DNA of 64,000 bases from Photobacterium rosenbergii (GCF_003026455.1 NZ_PYMB01000002.1:158856-222855), one strand, 5' to 3'; numbered from the stretch's first letter, positions 24,180-34,100 are shown. Notes: generated from the letters alone by a model not told the origin. Numbers and translations: made by a program.

Positions 24180-25724
24180 CTATTTCAAAAGGCGCTTGAG
24201 GATTTTACCTGTTGCGGTCATCGGCAATTCTTCGGCGATGTCAATCAAGCGCGGATACTTGTAATCTGCAAGGCGCTCTTTCCCCCAAGCAACAAGCTCT
24301 TTCGCTGTGGTCGTTGCATTTTCCTTCAGGACAACAAAGGCTTTAGCCTCTTCACCGTAAGTCTTATGAGGGACACCAATAACGGCAATCATCTGAATAT
24401 CTGGATGCGTCATGAAGGTTTCTTCAATATCACGTGGGTAAATGTTGAACCCACCACGGATGATCACTTCTTTCAGGCGGTCGACAACGTAGACATAGCC
24501 TTCATCATCCATACGCACGATATCACCGGTATGAAGCCAACCATTAACCACGGTTTTAGCAGTCTCTTCCGGTTTCTGGTAGTAACCTTTCATGACGTTA
24601 TGGCCGCGGATGAGTAATTCACCTTCTTTGCCTCGGGGGACTTCTTCTCCCTTGTCATCGACAACCTTCATTGCAACGCCCGGCAACGGCTGGCCAATAC
24701 TGCCTGGCTTGCGCTCATACTCAAGATGGTTAAAGGCGGCGACAGGAGAAGACTCAGACAATCCATAGCCTTCGATGACGGGCACTTTCAGCTTATCTTC
24801 GAATTGTTTGAGGATCTCGACTGGCATGGAAGCCCCACCAGAAATAGCGACTTTCAGGTTATCAGCAATTTCGTCTAGCTCAGCGCTGCCATGCTTCTCG
24901 GCAAAAGCAAGGAGTCCCATGAACATGGTGGGTACACCTGCCATATGGGTGACTTTATGCTTGTACATTTGCTGGAAAACATTTTTAGGTATGAAGCGAG
25001 GGATCAGAACTAATGCGCTACCAGACAATATGGATGTGTTCATGATCAGCGATTGCCCAAAAGTATGGAACAGCGGCAAGATAGCGATGCTGACATCAGA
25101 GCCTTTTTGGTTTGTAAGTGCTTGGCAGGCTTGGGCGTTACACAGCATGTTGCTCTGGCTCAGCTCTGCACCTTTGGCACGGCCAGTGGTCCCGGATGTG
25201 TACAAGATCACGCAGGTGTCTTCAGCCTTGCGGTAAACGGCCTCAAAATGCGTACTGCCTGAGGTTAGCCATTGGTTAAAGCTGTGGGCTCCCTCTGGTA
25301 AAGGGTCACCGCTACCAGACTCAATGGAAATAAAATGTTGGCAGAGAGGCGTTTGCTTGAACCCTTCGAAACAATACTCACCACTTGGCAGGGCACTGTT
25401 GCCTTGAAAGCTGATGATAGCAACAGCGTCGGAATCATTAAGGTGGTAGGCCACTTCTGGGCCTTTGAGCATAATATTGAGTGGGACGGTCACTGCGCCC
25501 ACTTTTTGGATAGCATAATAACCAATCACGAAAGCGGGCATGTTTGGGCAAGATATTGCCACTTTGTCATCCGGCTTGATACCGATTTCACAAAGGTGGT
25601 AGGCAATAGCATTGACCATTTCATTTAGGGTTCGGAAATTTAATTTCTCGTCATTGAAAATTAAAGCGGTGTCATTGCCTCGAAAGTCGGCGTTACGTTC
25701 GAGGTTGGTGGCTAAGTTGTACAT
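24180..25724 (-). CDS. Long-chain fatty-acid-CoA ligase family (AMP-forming)
   Basis: 514 aa ANL-superfamily enzyme that activates a carboxylic acid to its CoA thioester. The P-loop-like motif YTSGTTGRAKGAELS is near residue 168, LHTGDIVRMDDEGYVYVVDR near 395, and the C-terminal catalytic Lys in PMTATGKILKRLLK. It resembles FadD/FadK-type long-chain ligases, but the precise acid is not determinable. It is monocistronic. A near-palindrome TACTT-ACCGG-AAGTA (25781-25795) lies 57 bases upstream and may be an operator. Confidence 0.88.
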   Translation of the reverse strand: MYNLATNLERNADFRGNDTALIFNDEKLNFRTLNEMVNAIAYHLCEIGIKPDDKVAISCPNMPAFVIGYYAIQKVGAVTVPLNIMLKGPEVAYHLNDSDAVAIISFQGNSALPSGEYCFEGFKQTPLCQHFISIESGSGDPLPEGAHSFNQWLTSGSTHFEAVYRKAEDTCVILYTSGTTGRAKGAELSQSNMLCNAQACQALTNQKGSDVSIAILPLFHTFGQSLIMNTSILSGSALVLIPRFIPKNVFQQMYKHKVTHMAGVPTMFMGLLAFAEKHGSAELDEIADNLKVAISGGASMPVEILKQFEDKLKVPVIEGYGLSESSPVAAFNHLEYERKPGSIGQPLPGVAMKVVDDKGEEVPRGKEGELLIRGHNVMKGYYQKPEETAKTVVNGWLHTGDIVRMDDEGYVYVVDRLKEVIIRGGFNIYPRDIEETFMTHPDIQMIAVIGVPHKTYGEEAKAFVVLKENATTTAKELVAWGKERLADYKYPRLIDIAEELPMTATGKILKRLLK

Positions 25725-26134
25725 ATAATAAGTTGTTGTTGTATTTGATTTTCATTTTAAAGTGTCCACTGGAATACTGCTACTTACCGGAAGTAAAAAT
25801 ATTGTGAGATTAGACATTACGCATATTATCCAGCGGTACTGTCAGATAAATGAGGCAGCTTTGTAAGAGAGATATCAGTCGCAAAATCGTGAATCTTTTT
25901 TGTACAAATAAAGAAATTTTAATGACATTTTTATCCTTTATATATCAGGGTCTTATGTTGCTATTGTGAATGTATCAAATAACAGGATAAAAACTGTGGG
26001 ATTAACTCATTGAAATATATAGCTACGATATTTTCTCCGTAGTTGATATGTATGAACTTTATAAGTCTGTTATTTGACGATTTTCTTAACGCCTCCTATT
26101 TTTATTTGGGCCCAATCAACAGAGGTGTGGAAAG
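25725..26134. other. AT-rich intergenic region
   Basis: Upstream DNA of the acyl-CoA ligase (minus) and of the 72-aa gene (plus). Apart from the TACTT-ACCGG-AAGTA near-palindrome I see nothing distinctive. Confidence 0.4.
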
Positions 26135-26353
26135 ATGAAGAAAATGAACTCGGCTTACCGCTTGCAAATCATCAAAGAAGTAGCGACTCGGCGTCGTTTG
26201 ACGACAGGTGGCGATCCGATGGCATGCCACATTTCTAAAATGATTGAATCCAACAAACAAGAAGCTAATGTTGTCGAGAAACACTACACCGGTTGTCATT
26301 ATGATGATGCTGCTGGGGGGTGGGTGAGTAATCTGTGGGATCAGAAAAAATAG
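26135..26353 (+). CDS. Small conserved-looking protein of unknown function
   Basis: 72 aa, soluble, with no signal or membrane segment. Residues 15-25 are Arg/Lys-rich (EVATRRRLTTGG) and two cysteines occur (MACHIS, TGCHYD). The start follows GAGGTGTGGAAAG. Codon use is like neighbouring genes and the frame is closed by a normal stop, so I think it is real, but I do not recognise it. Confidence 0.55.
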   Translation: MKKMNSAYRLQIIKEVATRRRLTTGGDPMACHISKMIESNKQEANVVEKHYTGCHYDDAAGGWVSNLWDQKK

Positions 26354-26499
26354 ACACTCATTACACGGGTATATCGAGCGGTTTGTCTCCGCTCGATTGG
26401 TATAAACGATAGGGTAATTAGCGCGAAACCCAGATAACTACTGGCACAATAGGGCCGACTCAGGTACATTTCCACCGTCTTGAATTGTTAGGTCGTCCC

Positions 26500-26970
26500 A
26501 TGAACTACGTAGAGTTAGATAACTATTCCCGCAAGTGGATTTTCACCCACGCATCAATGCCTGTTGCCGAATCAGACTTGGCCTTAATCAAACCGTTTAC
26601 CCAAGCACGATCTTCCCAGATTTGGGGCGAGCATGTGAGCCGTCAAAGCCCTGACGCTGATCACTTTGAAAAAGGGGATTGGGCCCATAACGATAAGATC
26701 TGGTCTCAGCCTATTGATTGGCAAGCTGCTTGGGATAGTGACGAACCAGAATTGCCGGAAGAAATGGTAGACTTCCTTGATTGGGAAGATAACACGACGG
26801 TTTTCTTCTGTTACGAAAAGTACAACGTGATTGAAACTAAGTGGGATGTGTTCAAGCGTAACTGGAAGAACTTTCTCTTCTTTGATGATGGCCCAATGTT
26901 GCTAGGTCGCAAAAAATCTCAGGCCGTTTGGTTTAGCTCGAAAGGGACGTTCCGTCTAGCTAACCGTTAA
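26500..26970 (+). CDS. DUF2947-like protein
   Basis: 156 aa, soluble and rich in Trp and acidic residues (SRKWIFTHASMPV, KIWSQPIDWQAAWDSDEPELPEE, FFCYEKYNVIETKWDVFKRNWKNF). It resembles a gamma-proteobacterial family of unknown function, DUF2947. The start is the ATG at 26500 with TAGG seven bases upstream; an in-frame TTG fifteen bases earlier is less likely. It is convergent with the sensor operon. Confidence 0.75.
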   Translation: MNYVELDNYSRKWIFTHASMPVAESDLALIKPFTQARSSQIWGEHVSRQSPDADHFEKGDWAHNDKIWSQPIDWQAAWDSDEPELPEEMVDFLDWEDNTTVFFCYEKYNVIETKWDVFKRNWKNFLFFDDGPMLLGRKKSQAVWFSSKGTFRLANR

Positions 26971-26992
26971 TCGCGATTCCATTCTATTTATG

Positions 26993-27028
26993 TCGCTACC
27001 GCTTTAGTTGAAAGTCGAGCGGTAGCGA
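26993..27028. terminator. Hairpin between convergent genes
   Basis: An 11-bp perfect stem (TCGCTACCGCT with AGCGGTAGCGA), 14-base loop, no clear U-run. It lies between the DUF2947-like gene and the end of the sensor operon. Confidence 0.5.
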
Positions 27029-27139
27029 TATGCAATTAATCAAATCTATACCAACTGCTTTATCTTCTTCATTGAACGTAGATCGGATTTGATAATCACA
27101 GTTTGCTGGTTTGGGCTATAGGATTCATTGGTCCGCATG

Positions 27140-28246
27140 CTAGCGCTCTGTGACATCCTCAATGGCAAACAGGATTTGCTGTTGATGGCATAACGGGCGG
27201 CTCACTAATTGGAAAGTCCTTACCTCTTGAGAATGGGCCCGGCTCTCTATTGTCAGCTGCTCTATTTCCTTATTATTAACCAGTACATTTTCAAGTATTC
27301 GCTCAAAGGCGTCTCTTTCTGACGGCCTGAGTATATCGATAAGTGATTTACTGAAGAGCTGGAAAGAAGAGAGCTCGAACATGGATTGGCAAGCATGGTT
27401 GGTCAATGTGATCTTGCCTGATTTATCGACCACCACCAAGGCATGTTGAACGGTTTCAATAACCTCATCGACAAAAGATTTTTCTAATGCCAGTTTCTGC
27501 ATTGCTGCTCGTAACTCTTTGTCCCGTTGCTGGATGGTTGTGACCAGATTGTTGAAACCCAGCGTGAGCTGGTAAAGTTCGGCGTTGGAAAATTGGTTGT
27601 ACGGTATAGGTTGGTGTGTATCCCCTTGAATTAAGCGTTGAATACCTTTATTAAGCTCGGTAATAGGTGTAATCACCCAGCGTTGGATTTGGTTGATAAA
27701 GCAAAAACTACTGAAAACCAGTATGACTATGAGAAGAAGGCTGATTTCCAATTGAGTTTGGCGCATCTCGTTAAGCTGTTGCAGTGAGACCGCAAGATAA
27801 ATTTGAGCAATTACTTCCCCGTCAATGGTAACAGGTACAGCAAGATAAAGGTTGTCTTTGCCAATGTGGTAGCCATGTTGGAGAGCTTTTTTTTGTTCAG
27901 TTTCGTCTGGTGCTGAGAAAGGCAGTGTTTTGTTTTCATATTCGGCAAACAAGCTGTGATCCGGTAATCTCAGCTTTGCTTTGACAATACGCTCATCAGC
28001 TTTGAGTGCGGATAGAATTTCTTTGGCGGCTAGGCGGTCATTGAACAATATAGGAGCCGAGAGGTTACTACCAACGCCTTTGGCGAGTATTTGGGTTCTC
28101 GAAATGAAGTTTTCACGCTCAATAGTCAAATAGCTCTGATAGCTAATAAACTGAAAGCCGAGCAATACCAGCAAATTGAATGTCAGAATCGGGAAAGACA
28201 AGCGCTGCTTGAGGGTGCGGTTTTTTAACCAATTATTCATTATCAT
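27140..28246 (-). CDS. CHASE8-like/HAMP/PAS membrane sensor lacking an output domain
   Basis: 368 aa. A first membrane helix lies near residues 20-40 (FPILTFNLLVLLGFQFISY), followed by a periplasmic domain of CHASE8/YfiN type, a second helix (LLLIVILVFSSFCFI), a HAMP segment (QRWVITPITELNKGI), a coiled coil and a PAS domain (VDEVIETVQHALVVVDKSG to LFAIEDVTER). The protein stops immediately after the PAS exit where a GGDEF or kinase domain would normally begin, and only 170 noncoding bases follow. The start at 28246 has AGGGGA upstream. It overlaps the YfiR-like gene by 14 bases. Confidence 0.8.
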   Translation of the reverse strand: MIMNNWLKNRTLKQRLSFPILTFNLLVLLGFQFISYQSYLTIERENFISRTQILAKGVGSNLSAPILFNDRLAAKEILSALKADERIVKAKLRLPDHSLFAEYENKTLPFSAPDETEQKKALQHGYHIGKDNLYLAVPVTIDGEVIAQIYLAVSLQQLNEMRQTQLEISLLLIVILVFSSFCFINQIQRWVITPITELNKGIQRLIQGDTHQPIPYNQFSNAELYQLTLGFNNLVTTIQQRDKELRAAMQKLALEKSFVDEVIETVQHALVVVDKSGKITLTNHACQSMFELSSFQLFSKSLIDILRPSERDAFERILENVLVNNKEIEQLTIESRAHSQEVRTFQLVSRPLCHQQQILFAIEDVTER

Positions 28247-28796
28247 TGCCGTGTTCCCCTTCTTGGTCGGAAACGAGAATAGCGATACGTAGCAGTTGTG
28301 AACTGACATTGAGTTGGGCGTTATTGATATTCTCTAGATGCAAAACGGGCTTTACTTGGTAATTCATCGTTCTTAGCTCAATCATTCCACCTTCCCCCAT
28401 TGTGACTGGAGAGTCGCTGATCGTGAGCAGCCCTTTATATTGTGGGAGTGGGTTGAACTGAGTAATCACATCTTGAGTGACAAACACTAAATCGCACTGT
28501 AATGCTGCATCTGTTAACGAGTTGACCGCTTTGATATAGCCTTTAGCATGCTGCTGGCGAAAGAGGGTTTCCAAACTGCGAGTTGTACTGTCTTTTCCAA
28601 GGGTACATACCACAAGGTTATTCTTTTGTCCTTCGGGCCAGCGGATGAAGTTCGCTAACCGATACACATAGACAGCTTTTATATCGTGCTCAGCAAAGCT
28701 TTGTACGGGATGGTTTTTGCCATACACTGACCAACTAAAGGGCAGGGCAAAGAAAGCAATGGCCGAAGCGAGCGATAGGTAACAGCGTTGTAGCAT
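28233..28796 (-). CDS. YfiR-like periplasmic regulator (DUF4154)
   Basis: 187 aa with a signal-like N-terminus (SLASAIAFFALPFSWSVYG). YfiR/DUF4154 segments are clear: IKAVYVYRLANFIRWP, CTLGKD, LQCDLVFVTQDV, LLTISDSPVTMGEGGMIEL and NNAQLNVSSQLLRIA. In Pseudomonas, YfiR holds the inner-membrane cyclase YfiN inactive. Here the start codon overlaps the receptor stop (TGATG) and the end overlaps the sensor gene, so all three are translationally coupled. Confidence 0.85.
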   Translation of the reverse strand: MLQRCYLSLASAIAFFALPFSWSVYGKNHPVQSFAEHDIKAVYVYRLANFIRWPEGQKNNLVVCTLGKDSTTRSLETLFRQQHAKGYIKAVNSLTDAALQCDLVFVTQDVITQFNPLPQYKGLLTISDSPVTMGEGGMIELRTMNYQVKPVLHLENINNAQLNVSSQLLRIAILVSDQEGEHGNDNE

Positions 28797-30904
28797 CAAT
28801 GTATCCCCCAACTTGCCATCAGGAAGATATTCTGGTCGATTTTGTGCATGAATGGCATGTCTTGGTAGGGAGCCTTACCAAGGGCATCGATGATCAACTC
28901 TATTCGAGGCCAGTCGGGTTGTTTTTGCCAGGCAATCCTAGCATCCAAAGTACTGACTGAAGGGGCGTCAAAATATTGATGTGAGCTGGAGATGGCGCTT
29001 TTGTGTTTGAACCACAGATCAAGCTGCCAGTTAGGGTTAATTTGCCATAGGCTCTGTACTGATAATAGGTGTGATGGCTGGTTGTTATATCTTAGCTTAC
29101 TGCCGGAAACCGCATCAGGTTCACAGTTGACATGCCCTGTGCAGGAGGCTGAAGTCTGCATAAAACTATAGCTAGTGAATAGGCTGAGTTCTGGCAATGG
29201 CCGCCATTCAATGGCTGTTTCAAATCCATAATTGTCTACAGCTAAGTTATCGCTACTCGTTTGCACCATCACAAACATGTTATCAGGAAGCTGTTTGCCA
29301 TCTTTACATAGGCCATACACGCAGCGCCATTGGCTGTCGCTCTCCATGAGTAGATTCTTGTATTGGCTGTAAAACAAAGTGCTATCAATCGTTAAGGCGT
29401 TAGATGCAAAGTACCGGTGCCCCATATCCAGAGTTAACACTGATTCTGTTTTTAGATCTTTATTCGCTGCCGTGTAGATAATTCCAGGGTGATGGTCTTG
29501 GCAATCTTCACTCACACAAACGGATGCCAGGAAATAGCTATCAGTTTTGGTGCTGAGAAATGATGGTGCCACCACAGCACGTGCGGCACCTAGCCAAAAT
29601 TGTTGTTCGCGGTTTGGCTGGTATAACAATCTCGCTTGGGGTTGCAGTTCTGTGCTGTTATTGAGGCTAAAGTGCTCAACTTTGATCCCTATGGTGGATG
29701 TGACCGAATTAGATAGCTCGGACTCCAGTTGGGCATATGTATTTATGATGGTATCTGTACCGACAGGATCAAGGCTGTATCGTCCCCATGGTTCGACACG
29801 GTTATAATGACTGTCAGGGTAAGGTTCTGTTCGGCGGTGGATAACACGGGCCCCCCCACCGACAGTTAATTGCTGGCTTGGGCTCAACTGGTGATGGCTG
29901 AGTAAGTCAATATCTACAGTATGGAATTTTCCTGCAGCAGAAGGTTCATCTGTGGCGTTGGTATCAGCCCAAAGATTCACTTCATAATAATGAGTATCTT
30001 GCCGTTGTTTCCAACGGGTACTGATATAAGCACCTTCAGAGTAAGCATTGAGATCTGTTTGATAGTAATAGCTGTTGAGGTGCGAGGATAAGTCGGCATA
30101 AAGCCATTGGTGCTCAGACTTTGTTTGGTATCCACCTACTTGAAAGGTGAAATGCTGATTGTCACCTTTGTAGTCAGTGCGGAGTCCACCACGGATGTTA
30201 CGCCAGGTATCATCATTATCAATGTAATACTTACCTTTAACGCCTTTCACGAAGCCCCTGGCAGTGAAGTTTTCATTGAATCGGGTACCGTACCGGTAGT
30301 TCAATTCCCGGTAGCCATATTCGCCACCCGCTATCTGCCCAAAGTGACCTTGCGTATTTTCGCTATCTTTTGTGATGATATTGATAACACCATTCGCCGC
30401 GTTAGCACCCCACATGGTACCTGCAGTGCCACGAATAATTTCAATACGGTCAATGTCTTCAAGCAACGTGTCGATAGTGTGCCAAAAGGTGCCGGACATC
30501 AGTGGGCTGTAGACACTCCGCCCATCGATCATCACCAGGAGTTTGTTAAACGACACGTCATTCAGCCCCCGCAATGACACTTGCCAGTTGTATTCGGAAA
30601 TACGGGTAACTTGTACTCCAGGCGCGAGAGCAAGGGCTTCAGCGATAGAGCGAACCCCACTACGGCGGATTTGTTCATTGGAAATAACATAAACTGCAGT
30701 GGGTATATCTTTGAGTGATTGTGGCTTTTTTGCCGCAGACGTTACCTGAATATCCACTAAGCTTAACTCTTCTAAGCTCATAGCCATTAACTGTTCTAAG
30801 TCGCTGGCATACCCTTTTGTGACCCATAGGCAACTCAAAACGGGCAGCAATAATTTCTTGCGGTAGGGTAAAAGAAAACCAGAGTAGGTGAGAGTTAGGG
30901 GCAT
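28796..30904 (-). CDS. TonB-dependent outer-membrane receptor
   Basis: 702 aa. A signal peptide is followed by a short N-terminal extension and a plug domain (IPTAVYVISNEQIRRSGVRSI, LRGLNDVSFNKLLVMIDGRSVY, IEIIRGTAGTMWGANAANGVINIITK). The rest is a 22-strand barrel. The usual C-terminal aromatic residue is replaced by WGIH. No siderophore or vitamin genes are nearby. Cotranscription with a YfiR-like protein and a sensor suggests ligand-responsive signalling rather than plain nutrient uptake. Confidence 0.9.
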   Translation of the reverse strand: MPLTLTYSGFLLPYRKKLLLPVLSCLWVTKGYASDLEQLMAMSLEELSLVDIQVTSAAKKPQSLKDIPTAVYVISNEQIRRSGVRSIAEALALAPGVQVTRISEYNWQVSLRGLNDVSFNKLLVMIDGRSVYSPLMSGTFWHTIDTLLEDIDRIEIIRGTAGTMWGANAANGVINIITKDSENTQGHFGQIAGGEYGYRELNYRYGTRFNENFTARGFVKGVKGKYYIDNDDTWRNIRGGLRTDYKGDNQHFTFQVGGYQTKSEHQWLYADLSSHLNSYYYQTDLNAYSEGAYISTRWKQRQDTHYYEVNLWADTNATDEPSAAGKFHTVDIDLLSHHQLSPSQQLTVGGGARVIHRRTEPYPDSHYNRVEPWGRYSLDPVGTDTIINTYAQLESELSNSVTSTIGIKVEHFSLNNSTELQPQARLLYQPNREQQFWLGAARAVVAPSFLSTKTDSYFLASVCVSEDCQDHHPGIIYTAANKDLKTESVLTLDMGHRYFASNALTIDSTLFYSQYKNLLMESDSQWRCVYGLCKDGKQLPDNMFVMVQTSSDNLAVDNYGFETAIEWRPLPELSLFTSYSFMQTSASCTGHVNCEPDAVSGSKLRYNNQPSHLLSVQSLWQINPNWQLDLWFKHKSAISSSHQYFDAPSVSTLDARIAWQKQPDWPRIELIIDALGKAPYQDMPFMHKIDQNIFLMASWGIH

Positions 30905-31242
30905 AAAGTAGCGACCAGTCAGGGAGCCGTGGATGTTTGGATGATAGATTAAACTGCTGAAATTTAAACACTTATTTATCTTCGATTATAGTTTGCATGA
31001 TTCCACTGAGGAATAAATTCCGGTAGGCGTTGAAAGGTGAGTATTGGTTGTGGGTATCGTGGAGGGTAAAAAAGCGCTACTAAGATTGATAAGCTGAGAA
31101 TAGATGAAACACTTGATTTATAAATCGCCTTGATGAGTCAAATTTAACCCGCAACGAACGGGCTTTTGTGGGTAAGGTATGCTCCACAGAAGTGTTTATT
31201 TTTGGGAGCAATATCACCAAATGTAAGGTTTGAGGGGCGAGG
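30905..31242. other. Intergenic region upstream of receptor operon
   Basis: Upstream DNA of the receptor gene and the 3' flank of the pirin gene. A small CCCG/CGGG hairpin near 31148 is the only structure seen. No Fur-like box was recognised by eye. Confidence 0.4.
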
Positions 31243-32070
31243 TTACTTTCTCGTTGTTAACAAACGGCCAATGTTTTGGGTCGCTTTTGACATGTTCTGC
31301 TGTGATGAATGAACGGAGTGATGGTTTGAGAACAAGGGTTGTTGCTGGGGTTTGCCAGTTACAATAAATATCCTAGCACCGAGTTTACTGGTTCTGACTT
31401 CAATGGGTAATGATGACGGGGTCAAAGTCGCCATCTGGTGTTTATGAAGTTGGCTACCGCTGATATACACGCTCCCTGAGCGTAGATAAACAAAACCTGT
31501 CAATTGTTCAGGATCGGGTTCGAAATACCAGCATCCGTATGGAGCGATCATGATATCGAGAAATGTCATTGGAATACTGTAAGTTGCCGGGCTGGCGACA
31601 TTTTTATACTTCCCAATAATGACTTTGGTTGTTGAATCATGCTCTTCAATCAGGGGGAGTTGCTGGGCGTGTAAATTGATGCAGCTTGCCGGGGACATTT
31701 CTACTTTTCCCGCAGGTAGAATACTACCTAGGCAGAATGACTCAATTTGACCGTTTTGCGGGGTCATGATTTCTTTATGAATAATACCATCACCGGAAGT
31801 CATGATATGAACATCGCCGCTAGCAAGGGTGACATGGTTGCCGGTTGAGTCGTGATGGCTCAGTTTACCGATGACGGGGTAACTGACGGCATCGACCCCT
31901 GAGTGGCTCTCATAATCGAGCCGTTTGGAATGGATTATGGCTTTAGCGGTGAAATGATCCCACTGCACAAATGGATTTAGCTGCTCAAGCTCTGATTGCT
32001 TGATAAATGTTGTGTGGAGGCCACTCTTTTTGCCAAAACGGATTTTTTGTACGGTTCTTGTCTTTCTCAT
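31243..32070 (-). CDS. Pirin-family protein
   Basis: 275 aa bicupin. The pirin core is recognisable (SGVDAVSYPVIGKLSHHDSTGN, SGDVHIMTSGDGIIHKE) but the metal-binding HPHRG is replaced by ESHSG. Three of four ligands are kept (the second His, and His and Glu of IIHKE), with Glu at the first position. Pirins are cytoplasmic non-haem iron proteins, some with quercetinase or regulatory activity. The start is taken at the ATG at 32070; an upstream TTG is possible. Substrate unknown. Confidence 0.8.
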   Translation of the reverse strand: MRKTRTVQKIRFGKKSGLHTTFIKQSELEQLNPFVQWDHFTAKAIIHSKRLDYESHSGVDAVSYPVIGKLSHHDSTGNHVTLASGDVHIMTSGDGIIHKEIMTPQNGQIESFCLGSILPAGKVEMSPASCINLHAQQLPLIEEHDSTTKVIIGKYKNVASPATYSIPMTFLDIMIAPYGCWYFEPDPEQLTGFVYLRSGSVYISGSQLHKHQMATLTPSSLPIEVRTSKLGARIFIVTGKPQQQPLFSNHHSVHSSQQNMSKATQNIGRLLTTRK

Positions 32071-32239
32071 GGCATTGACCAATATCGTGATGCGACGTTG
32101 AGCATGGTATTCTGATTTATCACATAAAAGAAATATGCTGCAACCATGAAATTGATAAAATAAATCTTAGACCCAAGACAGGGGCTTCACCATGCTAATT
32201 CATGAAAAAAAACAAAAAAATGACAAAGTAGAGCTCAAG

Positions 32240-32277
32240 GAGCAGAAAATAAAACGGAAACCAATCTTGGCTTCCGT
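32240..32277 (-). terminator. Terminator of first fadL-like gene
   Basis: On the minus strand ACGGAAGCC pairs with GGTTTCCGT (one mismatch) and TTTTATTTTC follows. Confidence 0.7.
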
Positions 32278-32305
32278 CTATATAAATTATTAATAGAATT
32301 ATTGA

Positions 32306-33550
32306 TTAAAAAGAACGACTATATTGTAAGCCAAACAAGATAGCATCTGCGCGAGTTGTCGCACCTGTGATCGAGGGCGCATCCAAATCAGGGCTCAAGT
32401 GTTCATCGAAGGTGACATCCTGGCCAATAAGGTAAGTGAAACCAAAATCGATAGTTTCTTTCGGGTTTAAATGGTAGCTAAAGCCTGCAGATAGCCACTG
32501 ACGATCGGAGTCTGGAATTGAAATAGATTTCAGCTCGTCTGTTGCTGCAATGTCGTACATATAACCCGCACGCAGTGTCCAATCATTGTTTAGGTAGTAA
32601 GTACCGCCCACAGAAATATGGCCCGCATCTTTCCACTGATATTCTTTATCAATTGATTGAGATGGAACGAGGCCGAGCAACATATCTTGTGTCTGAATAT
32701 TGATGGTATCAAACGTGCTCCACTGAACCCATTGTAGGCTGTAGTGGGCGGCAAATTTTTCATTCAGACGGTGGTAACCTGAAAATTCGGCAATGTCTGG
32801 CAAAGGTAACGAGATTTTATCTGTTGGATTGTCACCATCGGCATCGACCGTTGGGCTTGCACGGTAGCTCAGCCCCAAGCGATGATCTTTATTGAACTCG
32901 TAAACAACTCCGGCATTCCAACCGAAGGCAGTACCCGTAGCATCGATATCAACAGCAGTAATGCCTTTGTAGCTACGTTTTAGCTCGCCCTTACCATAAA
33001 TCAGATCGAGTCCAGCCCCTACACTGAAATGCTCAGTAAACCGGTAAGAGAGGCTAGTCCCTAAATTCATGCTTTTTATACTGGTTTTCCCACCAAAAAG
33101 GTTGGCAGAAAAATCGTCGTCAAATTCGGTAGCTGTACCGAAGTTAGAATAGGCCGAAAGGCCCCAGGCCCACTTTTCATTGAGCGGCATGACCAAATGT
33201 AAATTGGGAACAAAAGAGGTGCCACCTATATCGTCAGTACCTGAGATATCCTCTTGGGTAATAGTAAAGTCAGGGATCTTGATATCGTTATAGGTACCGT
33301 TTTTGAGCCTGACGTCCGTGGCAATAACATTGAAACCAAGGGAGAAATTAGCTTCTTTGAACAGTGCCATGGCAGCGGGGTTCCGCGCTGCAACAGAGGC
33401 GTTGTCCGCAATCACAGCATCGCCAGCAAAAGCCCGGCCCAAGCCCGTAGCGGATTGGCTGTTTAATTGAAACCCTGCAGCGAAAGCGGGGGCGTTAGAA
33501 ATCGCAATAGCCGAGACTATAGCACTCGTTAATAGACGCTTCTTGAACAT
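32306..33550 (-). CDS. FadL-family long-chain fatty-acid outer-membrane transporter (paralogue 1)
   Basis: 414 aa with a signal peptide (MFKKRLLTSAIVSAIAISNAP...) and the FadL N-terminal hatch (AGFQLNSQSATGLGRAFAG, then ARNPAAMALF with the conserved NPA). A 14-strand barrel ends in the C-terminal Phe (LQYSRSF). FadL moves hydrophobic compounds across the outer membrane. It is closely similar to the protein at 36134 (shared blocks such as LRAGYMYDIAATDELKS). I use the ATG at 33550 because the upstream extension spoils the signal peptide. Confidence 0.9.
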   Translation of the reverse strand: MFKKRLLTSAIVSAIAISNAPAFAAGFQLNSQSATGLGRAFAGDAVIADNASVAARNPAAMALFKEANFSLGFNVIATDVRLKNGTYNDIKIPDFTITQEDISGTDDIGGTSFVPNLHLVMPLNEKWAWGLSAYSNFGTATEFDDDFSANLFGGKTSIKSMNLGTSLSYRFTEHFSVGAGLDLIYGKGELKRSYKGITAVDIDATGTAFGWNAGVVYEFNKDHRLGLSYRASPTVDADGDNPTDKISLPLPDIAEFSGYHRLNEKFAAHYSLQWVQWSTFDTINIQTQDMLLGLVPSQSIDKEYQWKDAGHISVGGTYYLNNDWTLRAGYMYDIAATDELKSISIPDSDRQWLSAGFSYHLNPKETIDFGFTYLIGQDVTFDEHLSPDLDAPSITGATTRADAILFGLQYSRSF

Positions 33551-34100
33551 GTGTATATATCTTTTAATTATTGAGTTTGGCACTTTTATGTAGCCATATA
33601 TTTTGCTGCGATTCTAGAGTGATGATTAATTTAAACAACTCTGACCAGTATGAAATAAAATAGGTGTGTTGCCTTTGTTACGTGGGGTGTTAATAGTGTT
33701 GGGTTTATATATAAATAATTAAGTGATGTTGATTTTGATATTTGATTCTATAATGATTTTTTTGTGACATGCGGCAAATTTACTATTTATACTAGGTTGA
33801 TATATCTAAATTAATTTATATTGATGATAGGATTGTGTTTACAACTCATGAAATAAAAAGATAGCAACATTCTATCTGTGTATGCTTTCATCTCTCGCAT
33901 TCAGGTTTTTTTTAAAATTAACTTTTTTTTATCATTCTATTTTGTTTGTAAAAACGTCAGACCAGATCAAATTTTCATTTAATTTGAGAATGTTTTAATT
34001 ATAATGAAAACATAAAAGCAGTTAGTTATTGGTAAATAGGTCTTACCTTTTTGCTCATTTCGCTTATTTTTAAAACAAGAAGCATATAAAGATTATAATT
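33551..34100. other. AT-rich intergenic region between fadL paralogue and esterase
   Basis: About 550 bases of strongly AT-rich DNA holding the divergent promoters. A single CRP-like half (TGTGACATGCGGC, near 33765) is seen but the second half is poor. No small gene recognised. Confidence 0.4.

Noticed and set aside
26971..27139. Possible frameshifted GGDEF domain after the CHASE8/PAS sensor
   Set aside because: The space is only 170 bases before an opposite-strand gene, too short for any output domain.
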